64,000 nucleotides of DNA from the NCBI GenBank assembly GCA_002733605.1, contig NVWK01000001.1, positions 485,837-549,836 of the forward strand. Direction: 5' to 3'. The translations under genes were made by a program, and so were the position numbers. Under the pieces are notes generated by a model, which did not search any database, was not told the origin of the DNA, and was given only the letters and a program-made list of their open reading frames with translations. Positions 63,176 to 64,000 of this stretch are shown here, in pieces (the first letter of the stretch is position 1; every line of letters begins with the position of its first letter). This DNA is from Robiginitomaculum sp. Lineage in GTDB: Bacteria; Pseudomonadota; Alphaproteobacteria; Caulobacterales; Maricaulaceae.

Positions 63176-64000
63176 ATGAAAGATGCAAAGCCATTATCTA
63201 AATCATCAGGGTATAGACGACGCCTGACAACCATCGTGATTGCAGATATTTGTGGCTACTCCACTTTATCTGAACAAAACGAAGCGGCCGCTATAAGATT
63301 AGCTGACACACTCCACATAGTATTTGAGCGTGTCACACAACGCCATAACGGTCGTGTTTTCAAACGCATTGCAGATGGGTATTTAGCCGAGTTTCCCAGT
63401 GCCCATTCCGGCATGCAAGCGGCTCTAGAGTATTGCAAGAATGTTTCGGAGCGTAATAATCTATCCCCGAATTCGATTAACGCTGCCGTTCGGGTGGGCA
63501 TTCATGTGGGTGATGTTGTGGACCGCGATGATGGAGATATTCTTGGTCATGGTGTCAACATTGCCGCCCGCCTGCAAGAACAGGCAAGGCCCGGGACTAT
63601 CCTCGCCTCGTCTAACATTATGAATTTGCTTGGGCCAGAATTCAAACACCGGGGTGAAAAGCGTAGCAATTTAAGCCTCAAGAATATTTCGGAAAACATG
63701 ACAGCGTTTCAGATTGATCCAAAAGAGACGAAAGGGCTACATTACCATTTAATCCCGGAGATATTTAAAACCCCGAAATTTCTATACGCCCTGCTCTTCG
63801 TCGTAATGGTTTCAGGTTTCCTCGCAATTCAAAATAAAGCCTATTCATCGTTAATTCACAAAAAAATTGATGTGATCTTACAGCAGAGCTTTAGTAAAAC
63901 GAACAATGGCACTCTAAGTAACATCTCCGAAGCTTATATTCGAAGTGTTCTGGAAAGCCTTCACAATTCCAGCATTCCATCCCATCAAACAAGCTTCGCC
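63176..64000 (+). CDS. Class III adenylate cyclase, 3' end cut by window edge
   Basis: The first 275 residues are visible and the frame is open at the window end. The catalytic domain (about 15-180) has the two metal Asps, D24 (VIADICGYS) and D67 (KRIADGYLAEF). K63 and D121 (GDILGHGVN) sit at the positions that recognise adenine, and N128 and R132 (VNIAARL) are the transition-state pair. This predicts cAMP, not cGMP. A membrane helix follows (about 201-218), then a likely periplasmic sensor part. AGG at 63165-63167 is 8 nt before the ATG. The upstream neighbours include a Crp-type regulator. Confidence 0.9.
   Translation, partial: MKDAKPLSKSSGYRRRLTTIVIADICGYSTLSEQNEAAAIRLADTLHIVFERVTQRHNGRVFKRIADGYLAEFPSAHSGMQAALEYCKNVSERNNLSPNSINAAVRVGIHVGDVVDRDDGDILGHGVNIAARLQEQARPGTILASSNIMNLLGPEFKHRGEKRSNLSLKNISENMTAFQIDPKETKGLHYHLIPEIFKTPKFLYALLFVVMVSGFLAIQNKAYSSLIHKKIDVILQQSFSKTNNGTLSNISEAYIRSVLESLHNSSIPSHQTSFA

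Overview
The window is a contiguous stretch of an alphaproteobacterial chromosome of moderate GC. Several linkages point to this class: tldD next to coxB-coxA-ctaB, rsmE-gshA with a plant/alphaproteobacterial-type glutamate-cysteine ligase, the lipid A block cysQ-DUF4170-ABC exporter-DUF374-waaA-lpxK-lpxL, xseA next to DUF2093, a DUF3035 lipoprotein, and groESL with both a CIRCE box and a sigma32-type promoter. The TonB-receptor pair and respiratory genes suit an aquatic, aerobic member of the Caulobacterales/Hyphomonadales/Maricaulales side of the class, but the genus cannot be fixed from sequence alone. No rRNA, tRNA, CRISPR array, transposase or prophage was seen.

Layout. 1-3.3 kb (minus): aa3 cytochrome oxidase genes ctaB (cut by the window edge), coxA, coxB. 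3.5-9 kb: tldD, a PiT phosphate transporter, a DUF937 protein and a POT peptide transporter. 9.0-16.5 kb (plus): a BlaI-type repressor with three tandem dyads upstream, an M56 (BlaR1-like) membrane peptidase whose C-terminus is a very long charged helix, and two tandem paralogous TonB-type receptors. 16.5-27 kb: gshA and rsmE, then ubiA, an exported MsrB, marR, an enoyl-CoA hydratase, ubiD, two tandem 33-residue membrane peptides, a DsbA-like protein, MAPEG and tldE. 26.8-34.4 kb: outer-membrane lipid synthesis, including a CysQ-DUF4170 fusion. 34.4-44.5 kb: aroQ, an M23 peptidase, DUF2093, xseA, purD, an amidohydrolase, a PepSY protein, TauE, an EamA permease, tadA, an RluB-type pseudouridine synthase and rsmD. 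44.5-45.3 kb: an AT-rich HEPN-like orphan. 45.2-55 kb (minus): mutL, a DUF3035 lipoprotein, lspA, ileS, an aminotransferase, ribF, a MaoC protein and a HAD protein. 55-59 kb: an orphan histidine kinase and groESL.

59-64 kb is the least ordinary part. A ToxR/CadC-like membrane regulator lies between two diverged copies of a structured intergenic element. Both hairpins of the element keep their fold through paired base changes, and each copy is followed by a conserved TAACAGTGTTA palindrome. Next come two small membrane proteins, a Crp-type regulator with an intact cyclic-nucleotide cassette, and a class III cyclase (cut by the window end) whose residues predict adenylate cyclase activity. The promoter regions of the Crp gene and of the cyclase share a GTAAC-N2-AGGTCA motif, which suggests a local cAMP circuit.

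The best candidates for undescribed biology are the duplicated structured element with its regulator, the cyclase/Crp module, the BlaI-M56-TonB receptor unit, the HEPN-like orphan and the paired 33-residue membrane peptides.
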